A stretch of DNA of 64,000 nt from DASQHY01 sp035602605 (GTDB taxonomy: Bacteria > Acidobacteriota > Terriglobia > Acidiferrales > UBA7541), in the NCBI GenBank assembly GCA_035602605.1, contig DATNLZ010000091.1, positions 1 to 64,000 on the forward strand, given 5' to 3'. A model generated the notes under the pieces. The model was not told the origin of the DNA and did not search any database. It worked only from the letters and a program-made list of their open reading frames with translations. This document shows, one piece after another, positions 9,358-16,045 of the stretch. Position numbers and translations under genes: made by a program. Numbering within the stretch: position 1 is the first letter of the stretch; each line of letters starts with the position of its first letter.

Positions 9358-9371
9358 TTAACCACGGTAAA
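9358..9371 (-). promoter_or_regulatory. Possible metalloregulator site before mntH
   Basis: Read on the coding strand, TTTACC-GT-GGTTAA is a 14-base near palindrome two bases upstream of the mntH start codon, where a Shine-Dalgarno sequence would be expected. Binding there would block transcription elongation or translation. An Mn- or Fe-responsive repressor is a reasonable guess given the gene, but no regulator gene is nearby. Confidence 0.25.
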
Positions 9372-9591
9372 TACCCAATATAAACTACAATTAATAGTGC
9401 GGCACGTCAAGAGTTGTGTCGCAAGCGGAACTCCAAATAGCTACCAGTCGATCGTCAAAACAATCCAGGGACAGTTCGACCGCGGACGATGGAGTTAATT
9501 TCGAAGTGAATACCAGTGACCGGGCGCTGGAATCAAGTACAATTGTGTCGCGACGCAGCACAAATTGAGGACAGGGGAGAAAGGAATTGCC

Positions 9592-9897
9592 ATGGAAGAA
9601 CCAAAGGGGCAAGTGCCGGGACAGGTGCAGATAAAGGCCGATGAGAAAGAGATGCTCGGCCAATATAGCAATTTAGTGATGATCCATCACAATCCAGAAG
9701 AATTTACGCTCAACTTCATCTACATTTTTCCGAACGGGCCACAGGGTAAATTGCTCGGTAGCATCATCGTTAGCCCCGGTCACGCCAAGCGCTTGCTGCG
9801 CGCCTTAGCTGAAAATATCACCCGCTACGAAGCGCAGTTCGGCGCAATCAAGGAGCTTCCGGAGCCACCGCCGCCCAATGTTGGATTTGTGCAGTAA
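9592..9897 (+). CDS. DUF3467 family protein, 101 aa
   Basis: Small conserved bacterial protein of unknown role. The family hallmark is visible: YSNLVMIHHNPEEFTLNFIYIFPNG early, then IIVSPGHAKRLLRALAENI and a terminal YEAQFG. ATG 9592 has a purine-rich GGGGAGAAAGG stretch upstream, and the slightly longer open frame is not needed. It lies just left of the disrupted tRNA-Ile copy and is therefore the last ordinary chromosomal gene before the inserted element. Confidence 0.88.
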   Translation: MEEPKGQVPGQVQIKADEKEMLGQYSNLVMIHHNPEEFTLNFIYIFPNGPQGKLLGSIIVSPGHAKRLLRALAENITRYEAQFGAIKELPEPPPPNVGFVQ

Positions 9898-9977
9898 GCA
9901 GCCGCTGCGACCTTGCGCGTTGCGCGAGGCCTCCTCGAACGTGCTAGAATGTTCCCCACGTTGCTCACGCGTCCTGC

Positions 9978-10016
9978 GGGCCTGTAGCTCAGGTGGCTAG
10001 AGCGCACCCCTGATAA
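9978..10016 (+). pseudogene. 5' half of tRNA-Ile (attachment-site remnant)
   Basis: These 39 bases are identical to the first half of the intact tRNA-Ile at 13581, from the acceptor 5' strand through the D arm and the anticodon stem 5' strand to the loop CTGATAA. After 10016 the sequence departs, so the 3' half is missing and no tRNA can form. A TAGAAT -10-like hexamer at 9945-9950 may be the original tRNA promoter. Confidence 0.9.
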
Positions 10017-10135
10017 AGCGGTTGAGAGTATATTCTTATCTCCAGCGGGCTCGGTCGAATACACTCCAGGTCAACCGGTTAGCGTCCGTACTCGGGCTCG
10101 CGCACTTTCTCTCAATTTCGCTGCTTTTTGGCTCC

Positions 10136-10159
10136 CACCGGACCCTAATCGGACCCCGA
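10136..10159 (+). repeat. Left copy of 24-bp direct repeat near the att site
   Basis: A 24-base sequence with two CGGACCC units separated by TAAT; an identical copy is at 13502-13525. In one frame this copy reads PDPNRTPN after LNFAAFWLP, resembling the recombinase C-terminus LDLAAFRSSPDPNRTPS at the right end. It may be the tail of a second, lost recombinase gene or an arm-type recombinase binding site. Confidence 0.7.
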
Positions 10160-10379
10160 ACGACAGGAGCTTTCGACAAGGGGGCCAAACGCGAATCCGG
10201 AGTGCAACGCGCACGATTCGAGTAGGCGAATCTTTGTTTGCTGGGGCTCAACCGCCCACTGAAGTCTTGAACCGTAACGCTGCCTTTCACCTGGGGTCTA
10301 AAAACCGCGCGGCAAATCGACCGCACCGAACTCCGCGACCGTCCCGATTTACTTCCAGCCTGCCTACCGTGCCTAAGGA

Positions 10380-10760
10380 CTACGGTGTCTTAGGCTGCGC
10401 TGTCTGATTCTGGTTGCCATTTGTCAGCTTGGTAAAGTCAGCGGTTTTCAAAGTGATGCCAATCGCGAATCTGATCGTCCAGCGCGAATTCGGGGTCAAT
10501 TGTTGTGGGATGTTGGAAGGGATTTCTTTCCCAGGGGTAAGCCCGGGAGTAACATCCGGGAATTGCCCAAAGTGCATACCAGGCGTGATGTAGAGCCGGT
10601 GATAGAAATGCACCGACGTTCCGAAAAAGTACCCGAAGTTTGAAATGCTGTGCTTCCCCCGTCGAACGTCAGCACGGGCTCGGTTGAAAGCGCAAGACCC
10701 ACGTTACTGGAATCCAACCAGGACACGGGAGGAGCGTAATTCAATAGCGCCAAAAGGCCA
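10380..10760 (-). pseudogene. Frameshifted C-terminal part of an outer-membrane-type protein
   Basis: Two overlapping minus-strand frames together read as one beta-rich protein end: upstream SSNVGLALSTEPVLTFDGG, downstream HSISNFGYFFGTSVHFYHRLYITPG, then a C-terminus with RWTIRFAIGIT. The switch happens at a run of five C on the plus strand near 10657-10661 (five G in the coding strand), one base out of phase. The N-terminal part of the gene is missing and no proper start is seen. Alternating Tyr/His/Phe strands suggest a beta-barrel or surface protein. I read it as a truncated, frameshifted remnant; a sequencing error in the homopolymer could explain the frameshift but not the truncation. 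Confidence 0.55.
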
Positions 10761-10982
10761 AGACATACAGGTCCCGTTCCCTCAACGGACAAGAAGGTGC
10801 CTGTTTGCGGCGGAGGTTTTTTACATCTGTCTTGTATTGTAATCAAAGTTACCAGGTAAATTACCGACGCAGAAATAGGGGGAAGCCCCTATCCCCATCG
10901 GAAACCACCCATGCTACGTATCAAGGCCGTTTGTGCTGCGCCACGGTAAAGCGCGGATGCCACTGAAAGAAGATCTAAGTCT

Positions 10983-11783
10983 ATGGCGCAGCCTCGCCTT
11001 TTATTCGTAGATGACGACCCCAGCGTGCGCATGACCCTGCCCCTCATTCTCGAGAAGCAGGGTTTCCGCGTTGACGTAGCATCGAGCGTCCCGACAGCCC
11101 TAGAGAAAATGTCCGCCTCGACCTTTGACGCACTCCTGTCAGATCTGAACATCCACAGGGAGGGCGACGGTTTCCTGGTCATCGGCGCCATGCGCCACCT
11201 TCAGCCAAAGTGTATTAACCTTATCTTGACTGCCTATCCCGGCCTCGACAACGCCCTGCTGGCCATTAAACAGCAGGTGGACGACTACTTCATAAAGCCC
11301 ATGGACACAGCCCTCCTCGTTAGCCGGATCAAAGAAAAGCTCGGGGCGCGGGCGTCCGGGCGTGCTCCGGTGCTGCGCCGCCTCACCGGTGTGCTCCGCG
11401 AAAACAATGTTCGCATAATGCAAGGTCTCCTCTCGGCGATAAAGCGCGATCCTATAACGGCGTCGATTCGCTTGTCAGATGAAGCGCGCATCGACCATTG
11501 GCCTGCGGTTTTCAGGGCCTTAGTTGAACAATTGGAATCGGAAACGGACAGCTTAAGTGCCGAAACGATGCGCTTCGCGACCGAGCATGGCAAACGCCGC
11601 AAAAGAGAGGGATACGGGGTCCGCGCCGCCACCCGTGATTTTCAACTGGTCGTCGAAGTAGTATTAGACCTGATTCACAGCGAAGTCATGCCCATGGGGG
11701 CGGTAGGCCTCTCCGCAGACATCCGCAGGCTGATCAAAAGCGTCGACACCCTGATGCTCAAATCGCTCGAAGCCTACGAATAG
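10983..11783 (+). CDS. Response regulator: REC domain plus RsbRD_N-like domain, 266 aa
   Basis: The N-terminal receiver domain (about 1-120) has the acidic pocket DDD at 10-12, the phospho-acceptor Asp at 54 (LLSDLN), a switch Thr (LILTAY) and the conserved Lys in YFIKPMDT. After a short linker, residues about 135-265 form an all-helical domain (LRENNVRIMQGLLSAIKRDP, then RIDHWPAVFRALVEQLESE) resembling the N-terminal domain of RsbRD-type proteins, with no DNA-binding motif. It probably signals by protein-protein contact, as in stressosome or partner-switch control. It is the only clearly intact gene inside the tRNA-Ile element. No histidine kinase is adjacent. Confidence 0.8.
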   Translation: MAQPRLLFVDDDPSVRMTLPLILEKQGFRVDVASSVPTALEKMSASTFDALLSDLNIHREGDGFLVIGAMRHLQPKCINLILTAYPGLDNALLAIKQQVDDYFIKPMDTALLVSRIKEKLGARASGRAPVLRRLTGVLRENNVRIMQGLLSAIKRDPITASIRLSDEARIDHWPAVFRALVEQLESETDSLSAETMRFATEHGKRRKREGYGVRAATRDFQLVVEVVLDLIHSEVMPMGAVGLSADIRRLIKSVDTLMLKSLEAYE

Positions 11784-12237
11784 GCGAATTTAGAGTCGAC
11801 CCGATCAAAAGTAAGCAACGCAGACTTTTGGATGGATGAAGGCGGGCTTGTAACAAGCGTCATTTCGGTAGGAAGTTACGAGTTACAGAACCAAAGTAGA
11901 GAAAAGTGTCTGTGAAAAGACTCTACGGAGCTAGTTTGACAAGAAACATCTTTGCAACTTCCCTAAGGAGCTACTCTTTGCACAATACGTCGAGCAAGAC
12001 CGTGCATTCAGATTGTTCGAGCTTACCGGCAGTCTGGAGAACAATACTTCTTCTATCAGCGATCGATGGTCGACCGGATGGAGAAGCGCGCCAAGGCTAA
12101 GGGCCGGCAGGAGCGCTTCGGAGGTGCTTCCAGGAGAATCCCCCGTCGCAAACGCATCACAAACGGTATCATCTCCACTGCCGGGATGAATCAGACGCCG
12201 TTCCAGACACGTCGCGGAAAGGCGTAGGGGGCGCGGA
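11784..12237. other. Element interior, mostly non-coding debris
   Basis: No full-length gene is recognised. All three plus frames are short and broken. The frame read around 12000-12227 contains a coherent stretch (SGEQYFFYQRSMVDRMEKRAKAKG) that looks like a fragment of a basic nucleic-acid-binding protein, but it has a stop upstream near 11964 and no clear start. Confidence 0.45.
12066..12227 (+). CDS. Doubtful 53-aa basic frame in the element
   Basis: Starts at ATG 12066 and reads MVDRMEKRAKAKGRQERFGG followed by an Arg/Lys-rich tail ending QTRRGKA. It is highly basic, and the upstream in-frame residues also look protein-like, so this is more likely the end of a decayed larger gene than a real small gene. 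No Shine-Dalgarno sequence is evident. Confidence 0.2.
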   Translation: MVDRMEKRAKAKGRQERFGGASRRIPRRKRITNGIISTAGMNQTPFQTRRGKA

Positions 12238-12800
12238 TTGACGGAGATTCGGAACGGATTCCGCACTCTTTTGCAGAGGCAAGCAGTCCGCGAAGAGGAC
12301 GCAATATTTTCCAATAGGGGTATGGCCAAGGTTCGAGATCAATTGATACCCGCAGTTCAGCAACTTCGCGGTTCTTACTACGGGATGATCGAAGGCATCT
12401 ATCCAATTCCCTTAGTCTCTCGGCGGGAGATCCCGGTACGATTCATCCTTGAACGAGGAGAAATTCCCTGCAAGATTCGAGTGAGCGACGACGATCAAAC
12501 GTGGGCATTCGAGCCGTGTCAGGGATTCCCGAAGATTCGCCGGACTTCTTCCATCTGGAATTCACAATTCCCGAGTTTGTTGCCGACATGCTGAACTCGC
12601 GGACGGGGCCGGAAGCCAACGGAATGCCGCATTGGCGACAAATCGCAGAGGTAAAGCGACTCTACGTGCGATTCATTGATGTCACAGCAGTTCTCGAAGG
12701 CCGGCTGATTGGGTTCAGGTTGACGTTGGATGTGGACTGGCTCGACAGATACGTACAGAGTCGTGAAGGGCCAGCGCAGCGCAGGGAGCATGAGGGCTAG
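12238..12800 (+). pseudogene. Frameshifted hypothetical gene in the element
   Basis: Two plus-strand frames make one plausible protein if joined by a one-base shift near 12515. The first part reads VRDQLIPAVQQLRGSYYGM and REIPVRFILERGEIPCKIRV. The second reads GIPEDSPDFFHLEFTIPEF, RLYVRFIDVTAVLEGRLIG and WLDRYVQSREG. No known domain is recognised. The first frame ends in nonsense (FPKIRRTSSIWNS) and the second lacks an own start with a ribosome site. This fits decay of cargo genes inside the element. Confidence 0.5.
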
Positions 12801-13110
12801 CCGGGATAGTGGCCTGTGTTTCACGTCTTCCAGCGGTGTTTGCAATATTCGACACCTTCGCGCGTAGTGAGTTGCCTGGTCGAGTTGCCCGTCCGAACGA
12901 AGAGGTTCTCCGCGATGCCGTCTTTGACATAAGCTGGCTTTGGAGATGCCTTAATAGAAATCTGGCAAACCTCGACGCCGTCTACACTGTGAAAACTGAT
13001 TCGGAGGAACGCAGTAGACTCTTTACCAAATTGATCCAAAACGAGCGTCGTGAGCCAATTTTCGTAGCTGTCGCGATCCTGTCTTTTGCCCAGCGTTTTG
13101 TAGTCTTGGT

Positions 13111-13530
13111 GTAGCCCTTATCCACCTTTACAACGGCAAGACGTCGTCTAGTAAACGATGTATTCCAATGAACGATACGATCTCCGAGTTGTTTTCCAAC
13201 TTTTCGCAGCGGCGTAGAGCCGACTTTGTGTTCCCGAACCATCGAAGGTCGGGCAAACGTTTTCGCGATCCAAAGGTTGGATTTATGAAAGCAGTACGTC
13301 TGGCTGGCATACCAAAAATTCGGTTTCACGACCTGCGTCACACGTTCGCGACCCGGCTGGTACGAGAAGGCGTGGACCTCATCACGGTTCAGCATCTGTT
13401 GGGGCATGCTACAATCACAATGACTGCGCGCTATGCGCATTCGCTTGCAAATGATAAAATAGCTGCGGTTAGGCGTCTGGATTTAGCTGCTTTCCGATCT
13501 TCACCGGACCCTAATCGGACCCCGAGCTGA
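13111..13530 (+). pseudogene. Tyrosine recombinase (integrase), C-terminal stump
   Basis: Encodes the last part of a phage-type integrase catalytic domain. The motif HDLRHTFATRL gives the HxxR pair, HLLGH the second histidine region and ARYAHS the tyrosine nucleophile. The first catalytic arginine and the whole SAM-like core-binding domain are missing. Upstream in-frame sequence without a start codon still resembles the strand before the catalytic core (NGKTSSSKRCIPMND). The gene ends 50 bp before the tRNA-Ile gene and reads toward it, the usual place for an integrase beside its attachment site. It cannot be active. Confidence 0.88.
13502..13525 (+). repeat. Right copy of 24-bp direct repeat near the att site
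   Basis: Identical to 10136-10159. Here it encodes the PDPNRTP residues at the extreme C-terminus of the integrase stump and lies 51 bp before the 44-base att repeat. The twin CGGACCC units, spaced 11 bp apart (one helical turn), are what an arm-type binding site could look like. Confidence 0.7.
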
Positions 13531-13559
13531 TTGCGAACGAGGTTCGAAATCTTTCTAAA
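13531..13559 (+). promoter_or_regulatory. Likely promoter of tRNA-Ile, lying inside the element
   Basis: TTGCGA at 13531-13536 and TCTAAA at 13554-13559 are separated by 17 bases, and the tRNA 5' end follows 22 bases later. Because this lies to the left of the att repeat, the promoter now driving the intact tRNA belongs to the inserted segment. Confidence 0.45.
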
Positions 13560-13580
13560 CCGTTACATATCAATACCTGC

Positions 13581-13657
13581 GGGCCTGTAGCTCAGGTGGC
13601 TAGAGCGCACCCCTGATAAGGGTGAGGTCGGTGGTTCAAGTCCACCCAGGCCCACCA
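13581..13657 (+). tRNA. tRNA-Ile (GAT)
   Basis: A full 77-nt cloverleaf: acceptor GGGCCTG pairs with CAGGCCC, D arm GCTC/GAGC, anticodon stem CACCC/GGGTG with loop CTGATAA and anticodon GAT at 13615-13617, T arm GGTGG-TTCAAGT-CCACC, discriminator A and an encoded CCA end. Its 5' half is duplicated at 9978. The only complete tRNA gene seen in the window. Confidence 0.97.
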
Positions 13658-13870
13658 TCAAAATCACCAATGAATGCGCGGCGATCCACAGTTTCCCGGC
13701 CTATGAGAAATCATCATCAAAAGGCACTTCGCCAAAAAATCGCCAAATCTTTTCTACGTTTGCTGACCCTAGATCAAAATGGGCGAGTAAGCACACGCCG
13801 CTAACGCGAGGTCACGATACATCCCGGCAAATACTGTGGCCGCCTTTCAACGCAGCCGACAACGAGTACT

Positions 13871-14983
13871 TTACTCGAACTCCAGCACAACAATTTCAGC
13901 ATTCGATCCCAGCCGCAGCGGCGGTCCCCACGTTCCTGCTCCGCTCGAAGTGAAAACCTGCATCTTCCCAATTCGGCTTAAGCCATACACAAACTGCCGG
14001 TAAATCCGACGCGCCATCCAACTCCAAGGTATGAACTGCCCAAGGTGCGTATGCCCGGATAGCTGCAGGGAAACGCCGGCGGCCTCCGCGATCTCCGGAT
14101 GGTCGGGCGCGTGCGTCAACAGAATGCTCGCGCGATCGTGATCCCATCGGATGCCGCGTAGCACCGACGCAAAGTGACCCTCCTGCGCCGCGTTCCGGTA
14201 CGGCACGCCAATAATCTGCAAACCGTCCACTTCCACCTTCTCATTGCTGAGCACGCGGACTCCGGCCGCCGCAATGGCATGCAGATAGTTACTGTCGTCC
14301 CCAAATTGCTCATGATTTCCCGCGACGAAATACACGCCGTGTGGCGCCACGAGCTCGCTTAATGGCTCGGCTGCCCGCTGTGCGTCGATGGCCGTTCCGT
14401 CATACAGATCTCCAGCGATAAAAATCGCGTCCGGCTCTTGCTTCAAAATCTTCGCAACCATGCGCCGCAAAAAACTGCCGTTTCGTACGTGCCCCAGGTG
14501 CAAATCGCTGATCAGCGCCGCTCTTCGCCCGCGCCACGCCGCCGGCAAGTTCGCGAGGCGCACCGTCGTTCGCGTGATTCGCGTCCAGCTGGCGTTGAAA
14601 ACCCCGTAGAGTCCGGTCACTACTGCGGCACCGAACAGCACTTCCACGGTCCGATGGAAGTTCACCTCCAGCCCGGCCAGCCGCGCAACGCCGAAAATAA
14701 TCCAGGAGCAAACCGCGCCGAGAAAGAGGAAGGTAAGCATACCCACCCAAACCGCGGAAGCCCTGTAAAACGCGCGCAGCGCACCGTTGGTATAGCGAAA
14801 TGCGAGTAGCGAAGCGGCAATAAAGCTCACCGACAAAAAGCCAAGTAGCAGTTTGATCCAGAACGCCCCGGGGGTATTGCTCCCCCCGGGCGAAAATGTC
14901 CACGTCTTATAGAGGAGGAGATGCGTCAAACAAAGAACGGACTGAATCAATGCAATGAAACCGATTAAACGTTGTCGTGTCAT
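13871..14983 (-). CDS. Membrane-anchored metallophosphoesterase (YkuE/YaeI-like), 370 aa
   Basis: The N-terminal third has four hydrophobic segments (for example LIGFIALIQSVLCLTHLLLY and GMLTFLFLGAVCSWIIFG). The C-terminal two thirds are a calcineurin-type phosphoesterase with all metal motifs: SDLHLGH, AGDLYDG, GNHE, LTHAP and SGHTHLGQ. Homologues of this layout act on lipid pyrophosphates or cell-wall-linked lipids such as UDP-diacylglucosamine, but the substrate here is open. ATG 14983 is preferred because GAGGA precedes it; the frame extends 30 codons further upstream without a ribosome site. It is divergent from the TetR gene. Confidence 0.9.
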   Translation of the reverse strand: MTRQRLIGFIALIQSVLCLTHLLLYKTWTFSPGGSNTPGAFWIKLLLGFLSVSFIAASLLAFRYTNGALRAFYRASAVWVGMLTFLFLGAVCSWIIFGVARLAGLEVNFHRTVEVLFGAAVVTGLYGVFNASWTRITRTTVRLANLPAAWRGRRAALISDLHLGHVRNGSFLRRMVAKILKQEPDAIFIAGDLYDGTAIDAQRAAEPLSELVAPHGVYFVAGNHEQFGDDSNYLHAIAAAGVRVLSNEKVEVDGLQIIGVPYRNAAQEGHFASVLRGIRWDHDRASILLTHAPDHPEIAEAAGVSLQLSGHTHLGQFIPWSWMARRIYRQFVYGLSRIGKMQVFTSSGAGTWGPPLRLGSNAEIVVLEFE

Positions 14984-15158
14984 TGGATTCCTCAACCCGC
15001 GACTCGCATTGTTGGCGTAATGTCGCCAGGACATTCGCTTGCGGATTAACCGCACGAATGCCATTTCACTCAAAAGAGCAAGTCATTCGGTTACTTCCTG
15101 TTGGCGGTTATCCGGGGCGATACGACCGCCCATCGGCGACCCTCTTGATCTTCCTAAA

Positions 15159-15184
15159 TATACCAGATATCCTATTATGGTATA
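15159..15184. promoter_or_regulatory. Inverted repeat, likely operator of the TetR gene
   Basis: Perfect 7-bp arms TATACCA and TGGTATA separated by 12 bases, ending 17 bases before the regulator start codon, in the 217-bp gap between two divergent genes. Position and shape fit an autoregulatory TetR operator, which could also act on the divergent phosphoesterase gene. Confidence 0.5.
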
Positions 15185-15200
15185 CTTAGGATTAGATGCA

Positions 15201-15827
15201 ATGGGGATGAAAAAGGTTAAAAAACGAAACGTCGGAGCCAAAGAGAGTTCGACCAAGCCAAATGCCATCGTGCTGGCGGCACTAGAGCTGGTTACCCGGT
15301 ACGGATATCGCAAGACTTCCATCGATGACATTGCCCACGCGGCACAGGTGGCCAAGCGCACGGTATACCTGCACTTTGAGAACAAGGCGGCGGTCTTTCT
15401 GGCAATCCTTGAATATCTTGGCGACCAAGTACGACAGCGGTGCGTCGCCGCCGAGCGCATGGGTGGCACGGCAGTGGATCGATTGAGTGGTTTGCTGGAT
15501 GCCTACTTTGGAATGGCGTTTGAGCTCTTCAGCAAATCTGCGCACATGCCCGAGCTGGAGGAGACTTTCTCAAAGCTGGCGCGGGCGAGGATCGGCAACC
15601 TCAATACCGAGTACGAAGCTCGGCTCGCGAGATTCTTGCGAGCGCTTGAGAGAACGGGCGAGATCGGGGGGCCTCCGCGAGGGCTTACCGTGGAGCAACT
15701 CGTCCATATCTTGATGCGGGCGGCAGAGGGGGCCAAACACGATCCAACCGTGCAGGGTGATCGGAAGGCACTTGAGCGGCGCCTGCGGGAGTTAGCGATA
15801 CTTGCCATCGCCGCGATGAAAAAATAA
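15201..15827 (+). CDS. TetR/AcrR-family transcriptional regulator, 208 aa
   Basis: DNA-binding repressor. The N-terminal helix-turn-helix domain is clear: AIVLAALELVTRYGYRKTS followed by IDDIAHAAQVAKRTVYLHFENKAAVF. The remaining all-helical region would bind an inducer and dimerise. Start chosen at ATG 15201 with AGGA nine bases upstream; a second ATG two codons later is equally possible. The frame is open further upstream, but that part reads through the operator-like repeat and is not protein-like. It probably controls itself and perhaps the divergent phosphoesterase gene. Confidence 0.9.
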   Translation: MGMKKVKKRNVGAKESSTKPNAIVLAALELVTRYGYRKTSIDDIAHAAQVAKRTVYLHFENKAAVFLAILEYLGDQVRQRCVAAERMGGTAVDRLSGLLDAYFGMAFELFSKSAHMPELEETFSKLARARIGNLNTEYEARLARFLRALERTGEIGGPPRGLTVEQLVHILMRAAEGAKHDPTVQGDRKALERRLRELAILAIAAMKK

Positions 15828-16045
15828 TGGGAATGCGCAACGTCGCTAGGGGAGTTCGAGCCGGTACCTTGGGAGGAGCGGGAAAGCCAATGATCCCGTT
15901 GCTGTGCTCGCTCCCCACGCGGACTCGTCTGATCGGCAGACACTACAAGATCAGGCTTATCATTGCGTCCATGCTTGCGGCCCTGGATGGACGCGCGCGC
16001 ATCGGCATCGTAGCAATGACAAATACCGTGGAGCGCCTGCGAGCG

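Larger units (their letters stand above)
9973..13619. mobile_element. Decayed element integrated at tRNA-Ile (3.6 kb)
   Basis: The segment is bounded by two direct copies of a 44-base sequence (9973-10016 and 13576-13619) that covers five bases before the tRNA-Ile gene plus its 5' half up to the anticodon loop. The right end has the C-terminal stump of a tyrosine recombinase reading toward the tRNA and ending 50 bp from it. The interior holds one intact gene (a REC-RsbRD_N regulator) and several broken reading frames. This is the layout of a small integrative element that has lost its mobility genes. Excision between the repeats would restore one tRNA gene. Confidence 0.75.
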
